Notes: generated from the letters alone by a model not told the origin. A DNA stretch of 64,000 bases from Hemibagrus wyckioides (GCF_019097595.1 NC_080712.1:26012146-26076145), one strand, 5' to 3'; counted from the first letter of the stretch, positions 44,092-63,881 are shown. Numbers and translations: made by a program.

Positions 44092-44450
44092 TACACTATA
44101 TGTCCAAATGTATGTGTACAGCCCTCTTAATTATCCACAGACAGACCAACCAAATTCAGAACAAAGCTGCTGAGTGTAGAAGGTTAAAAATCATCTATCT
44201 TTTTCAATCACAGATGAGTTTCAAACTGCCTCTGAAAGTATCATCAGTACAAGAAATGTGACTGCACACAGCTGCACACAAGCCTATGCTCACTATGGGA
44301 GAGTGAACAGAACACTTATTAACAAGAGCCTGCACAAGTGTAGGTCCTTACAACTTACTCTCCTTGCCTTCATGCTCTATTCAAAAGCCAGCGCTCGACC
44401 ATGTTCCAACCTCCACAGTAACATTTTTGACTTTCATTCTTGAGGCTACA
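44092..44450 (+). mobile_element. Tc1/mariner remnant, family A relative
   Basis: Starts tacactatatgtccaaatgt, a terminus of the cacta-tat type, with gtacagccctcttaatta. Later words (cacacaagcctatgctcact, gttccaacctccacagtaac) fit an internally deleted, strongly decayed copy. No open frame with transposase motifs. Confidence 0.5.
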
Positions 44451-45310
44451 ATATAAAGTTTTAATTTTCTCAATTTAATTGATGTCCCATACATACATAA
44501 AGTGAAGAATTGGAAAGTGTACTAATAAAACTTCACATTTCTCTGTCCCAACAATGTATTTAACCCATTTTCGAATCATAAATCACATTCTGCAAAATAT
44601 ATTTGTATTCTGAAAAAAGTCTCATAATTTAACCTTTGCATTGCTCTGTCTTAAGCAAAAAAGACATTATTTAAACACATATTGTGTTCACTGAACAAGC
44701 TTATAACACAGTTTGGAATATCTGGTTGACAGGCTTGAACATAGGTTTGGTTCCTCATTAATTCATACAATTCTTACACATACTTACTCAGTCATACTCC
44801 TTACACATACTTTTAGGAACATTATTTCTAAGACAGAATTCACTGCTATACATGTGAGAGCTAGTTTAAATTTCTTAAACTTGATTTTGTATATGGACAT
44901 GACTTATTATTAAAATATTATTAGTGAGGCGCCAATATTTTTGAACATGTTTAATTAGAGGTGTGAACCTCTAAAGTAGTTGCAAGTATATCACAAGGAA
45001 TTCACCTGCAGTCATCTCCGAATATTTAATTGTGTGGGAGTGTGAGGACAAAATGTAGGCAAAGTACTGTTGCTTGTATAAAAACTTATTTGACATGTCA
45101 TACCAAATTGATAGTTAGGAAAAGCAAAAATAAACACTAAACAGGACATTTAAGGCAAGCTTGTGAACAAACAAAATGCGCTTTATTATTAGTTTTGCTT
45201 TCAGCATCACTATTTAACTGCACAGACACGTGCACATTTACACCCTGGAGCAAAGAGAAGTCCAAACAAAGACAGAAAAGGGCAATCCCAGTAGATAGTA
45301 TTGGAAGATG
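44451..45310. other. AT-rich sequence, no feature recognised
   Basis: Nothing identifiable on either strand. Confidence 0.45.
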
Positions 45311-45318
45311 AAGACCGC

Positions 45319-45707
45319 CTATTTGATGGCTAGAACACGCCTTTTCACTTGTGCTGTACGTTGTCTCTCATGCTGATGTATAGCACAGGGCACTCCTCCC
45401 CCTCCACCACATGGCACAACATGGCCCTCAGCCCCCTGTCTGATGCACCTGTCTGTAAAACAAAAGGGAGAGAGAAGTTGGGGGATGTAAACGGGCCCGC
45501 CACAGAGTGCAGCTTTTACTTTTGGCATGACTTTTTAGTGAGATCAGTCAGCAGGCTGGTGACATCTGAATAATTAGGCACAAATCTGCAACAATAGCCA
45601 GCCAGCCAGAAACTCACCTCCTTTTTGGTCTTAGGTCTCGGACAGGCTAGAATTGCTGCAGTCTTTTCAAATTGGCAGACTTGCCTTTGGCCCGAGTGGA
45701 AGCCCAA
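45319..45707 (-). pseudogene. Ty3/Gypsy RT end and RNase H, frameshifted
   Basis: From 45707 downward the minus strand reads MGFHSGQRQVCQFEKTAA, RPKTKKEVSFWLAGYCCRFV and PNYSDVTSLLTDLTKK, the thumb end of a Gypsy reverse transcriptase. A frame change at about 45520 leads to ALCGGPVYIPQLLSPF and FTDRCIRQGAEGHVV (the altered TDAS...G.GAVL motif of RNase H), ending RRVLAIK. The catalytic core upstream is missing. Confidence 0.85.
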
Positions 45708-45829
45708 ATACTGTACTTCTTACCATATCCACTGGGGGTGTCTCAATGTGGTGTTCTATGAGGTTAGGGTGACTAGCTTGAGGTAATTTCTACGAATTTT
45801 CCCTCACAACGTCTAATGCATAAGAGGCA

Positions 45830-46030
45830 TTAGGCTACACTACACTTTCTAGGGTATTGTGCTGCAAAGTCTACCAAAGCAAATAAAACGCAATGCCCTC
45901 GTGCAGTCCTGTGTAATGTTCCTACAAGATCCATGCCAATTCTTTTGAAGGCAACATTGATTAGTGGTATTGGGCACAATGGTGCTATTGGGGTGACTGT
46001 GCCACTAGCTGACATGCCACCTTCAAACAT
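45830..46030 (-). pseudogene. Ty3/Gypsy integrase fragment, out of order
   Basis: The minus strand encodes FKRIGMDLVGTLHRTARGHC then FALVDFAAQYP, the start of the integrase catalytic core (typical F.RIGMDLVGPL...RG....LV..DY.TRYPE). In an intact Gypsy element integrase follows RNase H. Here, on the same strand, it precedes it, so the locus has been rearranged or two copies lie side by side. Confidence 0.8.
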
Positions 46031-46589
46031 TGCACAGTAGTAGCCGATAGAAGCAGGCCCTGAGATGGTTTAGTGTTTTGTCATGTCCTTAGTGCCCAGC
46101 TATTGGATGGTAAGCCATCTGGAATAACAGGACTCAACTGTGTGCCAATGCTACACACATCCCACACCATGCAGCTTTTTTCCACAGGCTGGCTAATTAG
46201 TGGAGGGGTGAGGACTAACCTCACCGGCAAGCATTTGTGAAGAGTGCACAACCCTACAGCAACAAACAAATAATTGCAACTGCTGACAGTTGTGTAGTAT
46301 GAAAAGGACAGCAATGCTGAGGTTTTGAATGTAGTGTAATGTGAGATTCGTATAAAGACAAATTTCACTGCTTTTTCAAAACAGAGTGTTTGCTAGCATG
46401 GAAACATAAACTCATAAAGAGTTTGAGTTCACCTAAAATATTAGGCAAAAATAATCCAAAAATAGAAGGCAATAAAAATGATCAACTAATTTTGATGGGT
46501 AGACAAAGAAAAACTTTCTCTATGGAACAAGAAAAGTTATAGCTCAGCACTCTGCAACATACAGCCAGGAAGATTTACTTTTGTGTGAG
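46031..46589. other. unassigned, between Gypsy fragments
   Basis: May be residual Gypsy sequence; the minus-strand frame 46081-46368 carries no motif I can name. Confidence 0.35.
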
Positions 46590-46810
46590 AGCTGCACCCC
46601 TTTCTATTCTCTCTGTTACTCAAAGAGGGTAGAGAGTAGTAGCTGCTGCTCTGATCGTCTGCTCCTTTCACTGTTCCCGGCCCCGCCTTACAGCTACATG
46701 CATGCCGTAGGTCCACAACCGTGGTGCTGGAGTGGTGCTGTCCCTTCAGCACCTGTGCAGCAGTTCTGCGTGGGTTGTTCACTTGTGGCAAGGCTGGCTC
46801 TGCTGTCACA
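46590..46810 (-). repeat. LTR-like segment shared with 2590-2860
   Basis: Shares ordered words with the segment at 2590-2860 (gctgc.ccc, gtccacaacc.tggt, ggtgctgtcc, agcacctg). It lies upstream, on the minus strand, of the rearranged Gypsy fragments. Open frames on both strands here are shadows of the repeat. Confidence 0.5.
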
Positions 46811-47545
46811 AATTGTATAATATACAACAGCTTTGTGGCACAGTTCATGAGTACATTGAAAATGCCATTTTTTAACCAAAATTTAGACAATACACTATGG
46901 CATAACATATATTATCTGGAAGTTGAGTCATGTCAGCTGGACTTCCTTCTTGTTAGTTCGAAACATTTCACTACTCATCCGAGCAGCTTCTTCAATCTGA
47001 GGGAAGTTGGTAGAATTCAACAAATTTGTATCCTTCAAGGAATGGATCCTACCCACTCTGGATTGGCTTGTCAGGGGGAAAGCATCTTCTAGATGGATGA
47101 CTGAGAATCTTCACAGATTGGCAAAGACATGCAAAATATATATATTTTTTTAAAATTTGGATTGCTAATTTGGCTTTGCACTCATTGTACAGCTTTGTGG
47201 TGCCAATTTAAACGATTAGTCAAATTAGTCATGCTGTTTTGTTTTATGGCAACAGTTGCAAGACACTCTTTTCCCAAGTTCTTTTTGATCAACAAAATCT
47301 TCCTTTCTCCTCCTGTTCCTCAGTCATTTCCCTGCTCGCACACAGACTGCTTGTCACTCAGTAGCAAAAACTCTCTGTGTTTTTTAAATAAAGTAAAAAA
47401 AATAAAAGACTTTTTTTATGAACACTTAAATCAGAAAAAAAATTTGCTTTTGAATCAAGTATAAAAAAGTTGCAGCATAATACTTTGGAGATAATTTGCC
47501 TTACCTGACATCATACATCCTACGACATGATTACTGCAGGAGAAA
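46811..47545. other. no feature recognised
   Basis: AT-rich sequence; the 111-codon frame at 47129-47464 is low-complexity and hydrophobic with no family motif. Confidence 0.4.
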
Positions 47546-47550
47546 ATGAG

Positions 47551-47597
47551 CTGATCTCTCTCTCTCTCTCTCCTACTCTCTCTCTCTTTCTCTTTTC
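47551..47597. repeat. (TC)n simple repeat
   Basis: ctctctctctctctctc with short interruptions. Confidence 0.85.
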
Positions 47598-49499
47598 TAG
47601 GACAAAAAGCAGACAGAAGAGGGGAGTGGAACAAATATTTGAAGATGTTTTTCTTGATTATTTGTATACCTGTCTCTACATACCCATTGGCTGTTGAGAT
47701 GAAGTCAACCTGTGATGACCTGTATGTGTGATGAGAGTTTTTAAAAGGAAAACTAAAAAGTGGATTTATTGAGTGTCCCAACACCATAACTATGTTTTGA
47801 GTTGCTTCATATGTAGGTTATGTAAATATCAATAGAAGTTTGTGTGAGATTTGTGTCAATTTAAAACACTGGAAGCAAAATACAAGTTATACAATAGTTA
47901 TTATCTCAGTTATTCCTGAACAGAACATATGATAGATTAAAATGATTAATTCAGTGGCAATTCTTTATAATAAGGTTGAGACTATATGATAAGCACTTGT
48001 GTATTTAACAAACACACAAATTTAGGTAATGTTCACCAAGAAACACCCAGATATTTAAGAGGCCATGTGGAATTATTGGTCATTTTGTATTTTGGTCATT
48101 CAATTTTCATTTAGAATTTTTTTTTTTAAAGACAAGAGTTTTTTAAATAATTTATTAATAATTAAATACAAGATGGCACATCTGTGGTATACTGTTTCTC
48201 AATTACAGTAATATAAACTTGATGTAAGTGAACATTTATGGTTACACCGATGTCTGTTACCATGACAACAGAGGCACAACCGCTGATTCTTTAGCTACAA
48301 GTAAACTGGCATATTTAAATAATAAACCAGCAAGCTATGTAGAATATACACAGATCTAGAGAGAAATTCTAACGTCATACCTCACTGATAAATTTTGCAA
48401 ACTTTGGGAGAGTTGGGAAAAGGACTCAAAAGGACTTTTGAGTTAAAATCTTACATTTCTTGAGGGAAACCCCAATGTTTCCTCATATTTTCGAACCATG
48501 TGCTCTGATATTAACAAAGATGACAGACCTTTATTGTATAAAATTAAAAGGCCATTGTCAATTGATATAAACTATTTTAAATGTAATCATTGTTATGAGT
48601 GGTCAATATTAGCATTAGTGATAGTTATTAGTGATGATTGAGTGATAATATGGTTTCTTTTACCCTGTTATTTGTGTCTTCTGTGTCTTCATGAATTGTT
48701 AAAAAAAAAAAAAAACCAGTGTGTAACAGTGTGTTCAAAGCTATGTACTCACAAATGTGCCTTGACTCTCAATTTTTATATTTGGATTAAATTGTGTAAT
48801 ATTTTGTATATTATTTATATAAATGACATACAAAAAGCAATCTTTCTTTCAGTTTCCTCAAATTCTTTCTTTTAGGTTCACAGTGGAATTTCACCTTGAC
48901 AGATCCATTACAGGGTAGGTCTTCGTCTCTCCAGATGTGAAAGACATCACTATTTAAGGACATTAGCCTTTGTAAAACAAAAATTGTCACAGGTTCAAAT
49001 CAAACTCAAGTTAAATCAATGCATTGTTTTATGTGAATGAATGAACAGGATGGTTTTCAAAATGTATAAATGGTCTACATAATCCAAGTTTTATTTTATT
49101 AACCATGTTTAAACTTCCAAAAACATTCGAACATGTACATACATGTTGCTCACATATGCTAATATGCTATAAGTAACTGAAATAAGAACAAATGACAGGG
49201 AATTTTTAAAAAAAAATCTCCCGGAAAAACAAAAAAACTCTGACTTCTAATGGAACCTCATATTTTTACTTGAAGGGATTTTATGAAAGAGATTATATGA
49301 TTAAATCTGATTAACATATTCGACTCAGTTTACCTGTTTGAACTGTAGTTCAAACAGAACAGTATTATTAAACAACAATGATTATGAATTCAAAGAATTA
49401 TTGCATTTTCTTTTAAAAGAAAAACAGAAGCAAGTGGCTGTATTTGGGCATCTAGATTTGAGGTAAGTGGCTTAAAATGACTCTGCCTCTCTAAATTCA
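47598..49499. other. no gene recognised
   Basis: Nearly 2 kb of AT-rich intergenic sequence without coding or repeat features that I can name. An A-run lies at 48701-48714. Confidence 0.45.
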
Positions 49500-50635
49500 A
49501 ATCAGTTCAAGTAACAATGGACAATGTACTGAAGCAGCTTTATAGAAATATAAAAAATCAGCATAAAAATTACAAAGTTAAAAATTATATTTATTATTAT
49601 ATTTACAAAATTAGATTCATATTTATCCCTAAAGAGCAAGCCCGAGCCAACGACAGCATGGAAAAACTCCCTGAGATGAAATGGGGAAGAAACCTTGAGA
49701 GGAATCAGACTCAAAAGTGAACCCATCCTCAGTTCGGTGACACCAGAAAGTGATCATAAATAATGTCCTTTCTACAACTGTATATCGTCAAATGGAGCTG
49801 TAACCAGGAGCTTTTAAGCAACTTATAAATCAGCATAATTTCTTAATTCATTATAGATTTAACACTAATTCATTCCTGCCGAAGTCATCAAATGCACAAT
49901 GAGAAGAAGCAGTCAGGAACACTGGGGGCTCGGGAGTAGCTCATCACAGAGAGAGAGAGAGAGAGAGACAGAGAGAATGCACCCACTAGAACATCCAGAC
50001 ATTATAATAATCCAACCTAGAGGTAACAAATGCATGAACTAAATATTTCTGCATCATGTAGTGACATTACATTTTTTATCTTAGCAATATTTCTGAGATT
50101 AAATAAGGCTACCCTAGTGACATTCTCTACATGAGCTTCAAATGAAATACTGGAGTACATAATCATACCAAGGTCTTTTGCTGCTGCACAGGATGAAACA
50201 GAAAGACCATCCAAGAATTACTCTGTAATCAGAAAGCTTACTTCTGGCTGCATGTGGTCCGAGTACAAGCACTTCTGTCATGTCAGAGTAAAGAAAGAGG
50301 AAGCTATCTAATGCTCTTTACACATTCTTCAATTTCATTAAGCTGTTGTCTGTCATCTGGATTTGCTGAAACGTATAACTGTGTGTTATCAGCATAACAG
50401 TGGAAGCTAATACCATGTTTATGAATAATTGCACTAAGAGGTAGCAGATACACTGAAAATAACTTTAGTATGCATTGAGAAGTCAACATTTACAGTATAA
50501 CTACAGACTGACAATGAACAGTCAGATAAGATCTGAGCCAGCAGAGGGCTGTTCCTTTAGAACAAGCAACATTTTCTAGCCAGTCAAGTAGAATAGTATG
50601 ATCAATGGTGTCAAAAGCTGCACTAAGCGGACTTC
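49500..50635 (-). mobile_element. L2-like LINE, 3' part, reverse orientation
   Basis: Read on the minus strand from 50635: AFDTIDHTILLDWLENV, then (50489-50304) HCYADNTQLYVSANPDD, then (50214-50017) GLSVSSCAAAKDLGMIMYSS and FEAHVENVTRVALFNLRNIA. The 3' UTR words gggttcacttttgagtctga, tcctctcaaggtttcttccc and cagggagtttttcc follow (49640-49730). The catalytic YADD has become YADN. The C-terminal region between 49980 and 49760 is mostly deleted. An L1-like element begins directly at the upper edge. Confidence 0.85.
49950..49977. repeat. (GA)n simple repeat
   Basis: agagagagag run inside the reverse-oriented LINE. Confidence 0.9.
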
Positions 50636-50639
50636 TGGT

Positions 50640-51480
50640 GGCTGGGCACGAGCAATGCATGCCTAAAACTGAGCTTTATCGCAAAAGTCCAAAATTTCGA
50701 GATACCATTCTTACATTCAGAAATTAATCTAGATTATTTTACACTGAGGTATCCCTGAAAATGTCTGGACCAAAATCCATGAAGAATAAACCACCTCAAG
50801 ATGAGACAACAACAAAAAAGAAGTACAAAGATGGGCCAAATGAAGACTCATTGAACTCAACCATTTTAATGGCTTTGCAGGATCAAGAGGAGAGGTTCAC
50901 GAAAAAGGTCAAAGTGGTGGTAAGAGAAGTAATGGAGAAATCCAAATTTAAACAACATGATTGAATCCTCAAACCCTGCAGTTAATAAACTACAACAGGA
51001 TACCACCCACCAAGCCGAACTTGGCAAATCATTACAAGGGTGGATGGATTCTATGAATGCAAACATGCGGTCGGTCAAAAAGGAGGTTAATATGCACTAG
51101 CAAGAGATAATTAATCTCTTTTATCATTTACTGAGGTGGATCCCTTCCCTCCAAGGTAGTGGAAAGATAGAAATCCAGAGGGTCCACCACATTTAAGGCA
51201 GTCACAACAAGACACTCATCTTTTGGCTCCTCAGACATCAGGATAGGAAGCGAATTCTTGACAGAGCCAGAGCACCCCAGTTGGAAATAATCCGTGGTGC
51301 ATCCAAGCTGTTCTTTTTTCCAGATTTCAGCAACAAAACAGCTCTGAGGAGAAGATCATTTGACAATGTGAGAAGGCAGATTTCAGACATGGGATTGCAT
51401 CCATTCCTGATATATCCAGCAACTCTGCAAGTGAAGTTCAAAGGAAGAGTCAGGAAGTCTTGAGTCAGGAATGCTGAGGA
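50640..51480 (+). mobile_element. L1-like LINE, 5' end with ORF1 remnant
   Basis: After a short leader, ATG at 50761 opens MSGPKSMKNKPPQDETTTKK, a Lys/Asp-rich N-terminus, then a heptad-like stretch QEERFTKKVKVVVREVMEK. The frame breaks at 50964. The end of ORF1 reappears at 51210-51463: HQDIRIGSEFLTEPEHPS in one frame and IIRGASKLFFFPDFSNKTAL, RRRSFDNVRRQISDMGLHPF in another. The last is the C-terminal RNA-binding domain of L1 ORF1 (usual order: FFPDFS..T...R..F..V...L...G....L.YPA.L.....G). ORF2 is not present downstream. Confidence 0.8.
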
Positions 51481-52825
51481 TGCTGGATAGTTTCTGCTGG
51501 TATTGGATCATCCTCTGCTTTCAACATCTGCCACATCGAGTATTTTTTAGTACGTCTTTGTTTCCAAACGCATTTGATGACCAGGAAAACCCATCTGTCA
51601 TTACTTCAGAGTCCAGTTAATTGGTACAACTGAAAATGGTAAGCAAATGGGCCCATTTAAACAGGTTCAATGGGTTGTACAGTAGCATTTCTTATACTTG
51701 TTTGGACTCGGACTTGGGACGGGTTTTGTTTATTTCTTTCTACTAAAAGAGAGATTCTTTTAGGTCTTGTCTCTTGCGGATGGATTGTAGTGTTCTATTT
51801 TCTTTTGTTAAGTGTTCTATCGCCAAAGTCTAAACTCGCGATTAAACTCATTAAAACAGCCATTTATCAGGAGATTATGTATCATTACTGCTAAGATAAA
51901 ATATTGAAAATGTTACTGTTAAAGTCAACTGTTAAAGCAGGCAATAAATGTACTATGAATCAATGAATTTGAGTTCAGTGTGGGTTTATCAGCAATAAAG
52001 TAATGAAGGTAATCATTAAAACACACACACATACACACACACACTGGAATGTTGCCTAATCACAGGCCAGTGGCACTATTTGAAAAGAAATTTTGCTATC
52101 CTTTCTTCTGCTTGCAAATTTCTCAATGAGCTTCTGGTTAAAGTCAATCATCTCAGTCACCAGTCTCTTTTCCATTGACAGCATGGCCAATGCATTCAAT
52201 AAGAAGTGCTGGAAAATCACAGAGTGTAAATCACCATGATCATTTGACTGCTGCTAAATTTGCAAACTGGGTCCAAGCTCCTTGATTCTTTTCTTTTCTT
52301 CATCCGAATGCCTTGTGAAAGGGCGTTTTTTATAAAGATATAACCGTATTTTCTTTCATCTCGAGATATTTCGCTTGCTTCCACATTAATCTGTATCTGT
52401 CCGTTAACTGACAATCTGCTGAGTGGTAATGAGACTAGTTGAGAATGGTCCAATCACATGAGGCCAAACATATAAAAACAATATTGATTCGCTAACAACA
52501 AAAGTGGACAGCTTAGGACAATTTAAGCCAATCAGAGCTCAGCCTCAAATCACATACTTTTCAAAACTTTACGGACCTACATACACACTTGTTTGTCTGC
52601 CGTCCCACACACACAAACACACACACACATATATGAACAAAATACAATTTTTTTTATTTTAAATAAATGATAAAATGACTAACAGTGAAATAGTACGACT
52701 AAATGATTTTATTTTGTCATTAAAATATATAATTACTGTTAACGTGTTAAAGTAGCATTCTTCTCTGGCTAACTTTAAGGGGGTGGCACCCCGGCGCCCC
52801 CTATTGGCCAGCCGCCACTGCTTGC
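51481..52825. other. unassigned, with a (CA)n run at 52022-52043
   Basis: A further piece of the L1-like element may extend to about 51700. A second CA-rich run lies at 52605-52628. Nothing else recognised; the small frames here have no family motif. Confidence 0.4.
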
Positions 52826-53265
52826 AAGTAACATCCACATGGATGGCAGGGACCAAGGTTTCCCAACAGAACATTGCCCATGACACTGCCTCCACTGGCT
52901 TGCCTTCTTCCACTAGTGCATCCTAGTGCCATGTGTTCCCCAGGTAAGCAACACACATGCACCCGGCCATCAATGTGATGTAAAAGAAAACGTGATTCAT
53001 CAGACCAGGCTACCTTCTTCCGTTGCTTCTTGGTCCAATTCTGATGCTCACGTGCCCATTGTTGGCGCAAAGGTCACTATGGGCACCCTGACTGGTCTGC
53101 GGCTATGCAGCCCCATACACAGCAAACTGTGATACGCTATGTATTCTGACACTTTTCAATCAGAACCAGCATTAATTTGGCCCTTGACCAACTCGTTCAA
53201 ATCCCCACTCTTCATGATATTCACTTCACCTGTCAGTGCTCATAATGTTAAGACTGATCAGTGTA
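52826..53265 (-). mobile_element. Tc1-like transposon fragment with catalytic-core remnant
   Basis: On the minus strand the frame 53070-52801 reads MRQQWAREHQNWTKKQRKKV, AWSDESRFLLHHIDGRVHVC and LPGEHMALGCTSGRRQASGG. The WSDESRF motif carries the first catalytic aspartate of Tc1 transposases. The right edge is the family terminus ctgatcagtgta at 53254-53265. The second half of the gene is missing. Same family as 29900-30437 and 34661-34756. Confidence 0.85.
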
Positions 53266-53287
53266 TATACAGCATACGCATGTATAT

Positions 53288-54395
53288 ATACAGCAGGTAA
53301 AATAAATACTTAACCACGTCAGCTTTTTTCTCAGTAAATATATTTCTAAACATGCTATTGACATGAATTTTCACCAGATGTTGGTAACAACCTGTGCATT
53401 CCAAACATGCAAAGAAATCAAACAAGATGTCCATAAATTAAGTTATGTGTAATAAGTTGAAATGATATGAGGAAAACGTATTGAACACTGAAGTTTATTT
53501 AATACTTCATACAAAAGCCTTTGTTGGTAAAGACAGCTTCAAGACACCTCCTGTATGGAGAGATTAGTTGCATGCATTGCTCAGGTGTGGATTTTGTCCA
53601 ATTTTCCACATAATCAGTCTTCAAATATTGATGGTTCCATGGGCCTCTTCATTAAACTCTGATCTAGTTGTTTCCATAGATTTGTATTCAAGTCAGGTGA
53701 TTGGCTGGGCCATTCAGCTTTATTTTCTTTCTCTGAAAACAATTGCGAGTTTAGTTGGCTGTGTGTGGTGCCCTTTTTACCCAAACATGGTATGTATTAT
53801 GGCACCCAAAAAGTTCAATTTTGGTCTCATCTGTCCAGACTATATTCTCCCAGTATTTCACAGGCTTGTCCAAATGTTGTGCAGCAAACTTTAAATGAGC
53901 TTCAACATGCTTTTTCCTCAGCAATGGAGTCTTGCATGGTGAGCGTGCATACAGGCCATGACGGTTGCGTGCATTACTTATTGTTTTCTTTGAAACAATT
54001 GTTTCAAAGAAAACTTCTGGATTATGGATTCAACTTCTGGATTATGGCCCCAAAAGTGCTCACTGGAACATACAAAAGTTTTGAAATCCTTCTTTAACCC
54101 ATGCCATCAGTATGTTTTACAACAATAAGGTTGCGAAAGTCTTGTGAGAGCTCTTTGCTTTTATCTATCATGAGATGTTACTTGTGTGACACCTTGGTAA
54201 AGAGAAACCTTTTTTTTGATAGGCCATCATTTGGGACTGAACCAGCTGATATTATTTTGCACTGACATGGGGCAGGATTGCTCTCTTATTACTGATTGAT
54301 TTCAGCTGGTGTCTTGGCTTTCCATGCCATTTTGCACCTCCCTTTCTTCATGTATTCAATACTTTTTCCCTGTGACATTGGAGTAGGTTTGATCA
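53288..54395 (-). mobile_element. Tc1-like transposon, another family, degenerate
   Basis: The edge reads acagcaggtaaaataaatac and, at the far side, catgtattcaatactttttc. Antisense words lie between: gtgattggctgggccattca (the transposase region around the third catalytic acid), ggtctcatctgtccagacta and cttgtgagagctctttgct. The two edges are typical outer sequences of one family. The 108-110-codon plus-strand frames inside are antisense shadows. Confidence 0.75.
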
Positions 54396-54409
54396 TCATC
54401 CGCCTTGCC

Positions 54410-55310
54410 TACTTAAATCAAAAGGTGCTGGCTATTTGGTACAAGTAGTTAAGGCTACAGCAGGAGTCAGAACTTTCTCTTACAAAGCCCCGCAGTTATG
54501 GAACATCCTTTTAATTAGTGTTCGGGACACTTACAATTACACTATAGTCTTAGTGTTTAAGTCCAGGCTGAAAACATTTGTTTAGTCAAGCTTTTTATGA
54601 ACAGTTTTATTCTCAGGTAAAGAAGCAGATCTGGAGGGTTAATAGGCATAGAGTGATTTGGTTAACTGGAATGTTGGTGTCACCCCAACTATTGCACAAC
54701 CATTCAGGTTTGCCTACGGTGGGGTGGCTGGTGACACTATATGTCCCAGAAAGTCTGTGTCTGTGTCACTTTCTTGCTCTCCCTTTTAGTTCATCATAGC
54801 TGTCATAGCTAGTCTTGCCAGAACACCTGCCTGCACACTGTAATATTCTCTCTGTCTCTCTCTTTCGTTCTGTCGAACTACACATGCTACTCCAGATCTC
54901 CCAGTTTGTCAAGTTCCCAGTGTGACCGCTTCATCTATCTTGACCTCCCTGATCCACCCTGATGTCCTGCTTCTGGTTGGAATCTCGTCACTTGATGGTG
55001 CTCACCGCTGCTGGGGATGGCTTCACGTGGACAGCCTGGAGACATATGGGACTGCTGTGGATAGTACCACTTTGACTTTGAACTGCTGTTGGAGTGGCTC
55101 CTGGATATAAAACTCCACTTGACTTTATACAGTTGTAGAAAAGACATTTATCTATTATTTATTATGACTTTTATTATCACTCTCTCAAGTGACATCCGAA
55201 TGATTCCCTGTTAAGTTTGGTTCCTCTCAAGGTTTTTCCTCTTCCCTTGTCTCAGGGAGTTTTTCCTTGCCACCACTTCACTTTCTCTGTGAAATTAATC
55301 ATTTATTCTT
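54410..55310 (+). mobile_element. L2-like LINE 3' end
   Basis: Starts with the C-terminal ORF2 region with stops (sequence for RSQNFLLQSPAVMEHPF-like and a KSRLKTFV-like stretch, 54465-54585). The long 3' UTR that follows contains gctgtcatagctagtcttgc, gatggtgctcaccgctgctg, gcttcacgtggacagcctgg and tggttcctctcaaggttttt, then agggagtttttccttgccac. The same UTR words appear at 41760-42189 and, in reverse, at 49640-49730. Confidence 0.85.
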
Positions 55311-55370
55311 TAAAAAAAAAAGAAAAGAAAAAGTAATTCATGATTTGGTTTACAAACAACATCATAAACA

Positions 55371-55415
55371 ACAACAACATCATCATCATCATCACCATCA
55401 ACAACAAAATCAATG

Positions 55416-55453
<38 letters not shown>

Positions 55454-55455
55454 TA
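55371..55455. repeat. compound (CAA)n/(CAT)n/(AAT)n microsatellite
   Basis: Consecutive short runs of acaaca, catcat and aataat. Confidence 0.95.
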
Positions 55456-55834
55456 AAGATGCAAGTAGCATCATGGTCTAAGCACACAGAATTGGTGAGC
55501 CACACACTGTTATGAGATCTGTTCCATTATCAGGTAATAGTCCTGAAGATGCCAACCAAGTTTTTTGTCATTGTGCAAAGGTGTTGCTGAGATACAGCCT
55601 CACATCCTGTTTGGTGGCTTTACTGCCAGATTTTGCAGTATCCAAAATTCTTTTTGTAACATTTTTGAAGATAACATCTGCCAAATTTGGAGATCTTTGA
55701 CACGATGGTAGCGCTACAGTGTTGGCAGCACTTGGTTCAGATTTGGCCGGAAATTTCTAGACACACCAAATTTCACAACTTTTTATGAGACGGTTCTATG
55801 GGCTGCTATAGACAAGAAGAAGAAGAACAAGAAA
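55456..55834. other. unassigned, microsatellite-flanked repeat
   Basis: Sequence such as gcaccttggt-like and gaagaagaagaacaagaaaa between two microsatellite clusters; no gene recognised. Confidence 0.35.
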
Positions 55835-55859
55835 ATGTTGACTAATATTTACTATTTTA

Positions 55860-56017
55860 TAACAACAACAACAACAACAACAATAATATTAATAATAATA
55901 ATGATGATGATGATGAGGAGGAGGAGGAGGAGGATGATGATGATGGTAATAGGGGGCCAAGCACCAAAAGCACTCATAAATGCAAGTGGGCACCTATTCA
56001 ACTTTAGTGCTTGGCAC

Positions 56018-56053
<36 letters not shown>
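55860..56053. repeat. compound trinucleotide repeat cluster
   Basis: CAA, AAT, GAT and GAG runs at 55860-55945, then (AAT)n at 56019-56053. Open frames giving poly-Thr, poly-Met, poly-Arg or poly-Asn arise only from these repeats. Confidence 0.95.
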
Positions 56054-56056
<3 letters not shown>

Positions 56057-56099
56057 GGCTGCGGCTAGATTAACCGTGGTTTTAGGTAAATTTTGAAAC

Positions 56100-56471
56100 T
56101 CCACCTCGATCCTTAATTTCTATTCCACTCCAACGAACCGAGAAACCCGTGCACGAACCGTGCATTCCTATTAACAGGTTCAGGAAGAAACGCTGTGATT
56201 GGTTAGAACCTGGCCACGTGAGGCCGCGTGTGGTCGCTTGTTCCTGTGAGTAAATGGCTCCTCCTGCCAAAGAGGGTCAGAAAAGGAACCTGTATCATAG
56301 TGGCAGGATTGTGAAAAAAACAAATATTGTGCTATCTCGGATAGGAGGGGTGCACTGACTGTTTAACAGTGCAATGGTTTTGGGGTTTCCGCTTTGTTTT
56401 TTTGGGTGGGATTGAGCGCTGTCTTGAAGAAGTACGGGTTCTAGTGTTATTAGAACATTAAACAGCCCCAG
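56100..56471 (+). promoter_or_regulatory. fbxo11: fbxo11 promoter and 5' UTR region
   Basis: A GC-richer block with an inverted CCAAT box (gattggtta near 56197) and an E-box CACGTG at 56215-56220, followed by a leader leading directly into the ATG. The transcription start cannot be placed. No in-frame extension of the fbxo11 frame is expected here, because similarity to the human protein begins exactly at the ATG used. Confidence 0.5.

Positions 56472-63881
<7,410 letters not shown>

Noticed and set aside
47129..47787. 111- and 110-codon frames on opposite strands
   Set aside because: Low-complexity sequence, no family motif, no flanking gene structure.
53568..54097. Two overlapping plus-strand frames of 108 and 110 codons
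   Set aside because: Antisense shadows of a Tc1-like element.
55835..56068. 77-codon frame with Thr, Met and Arg runs
   Set aside because: Product of the trinucleotide repeat cluster, not a gene.
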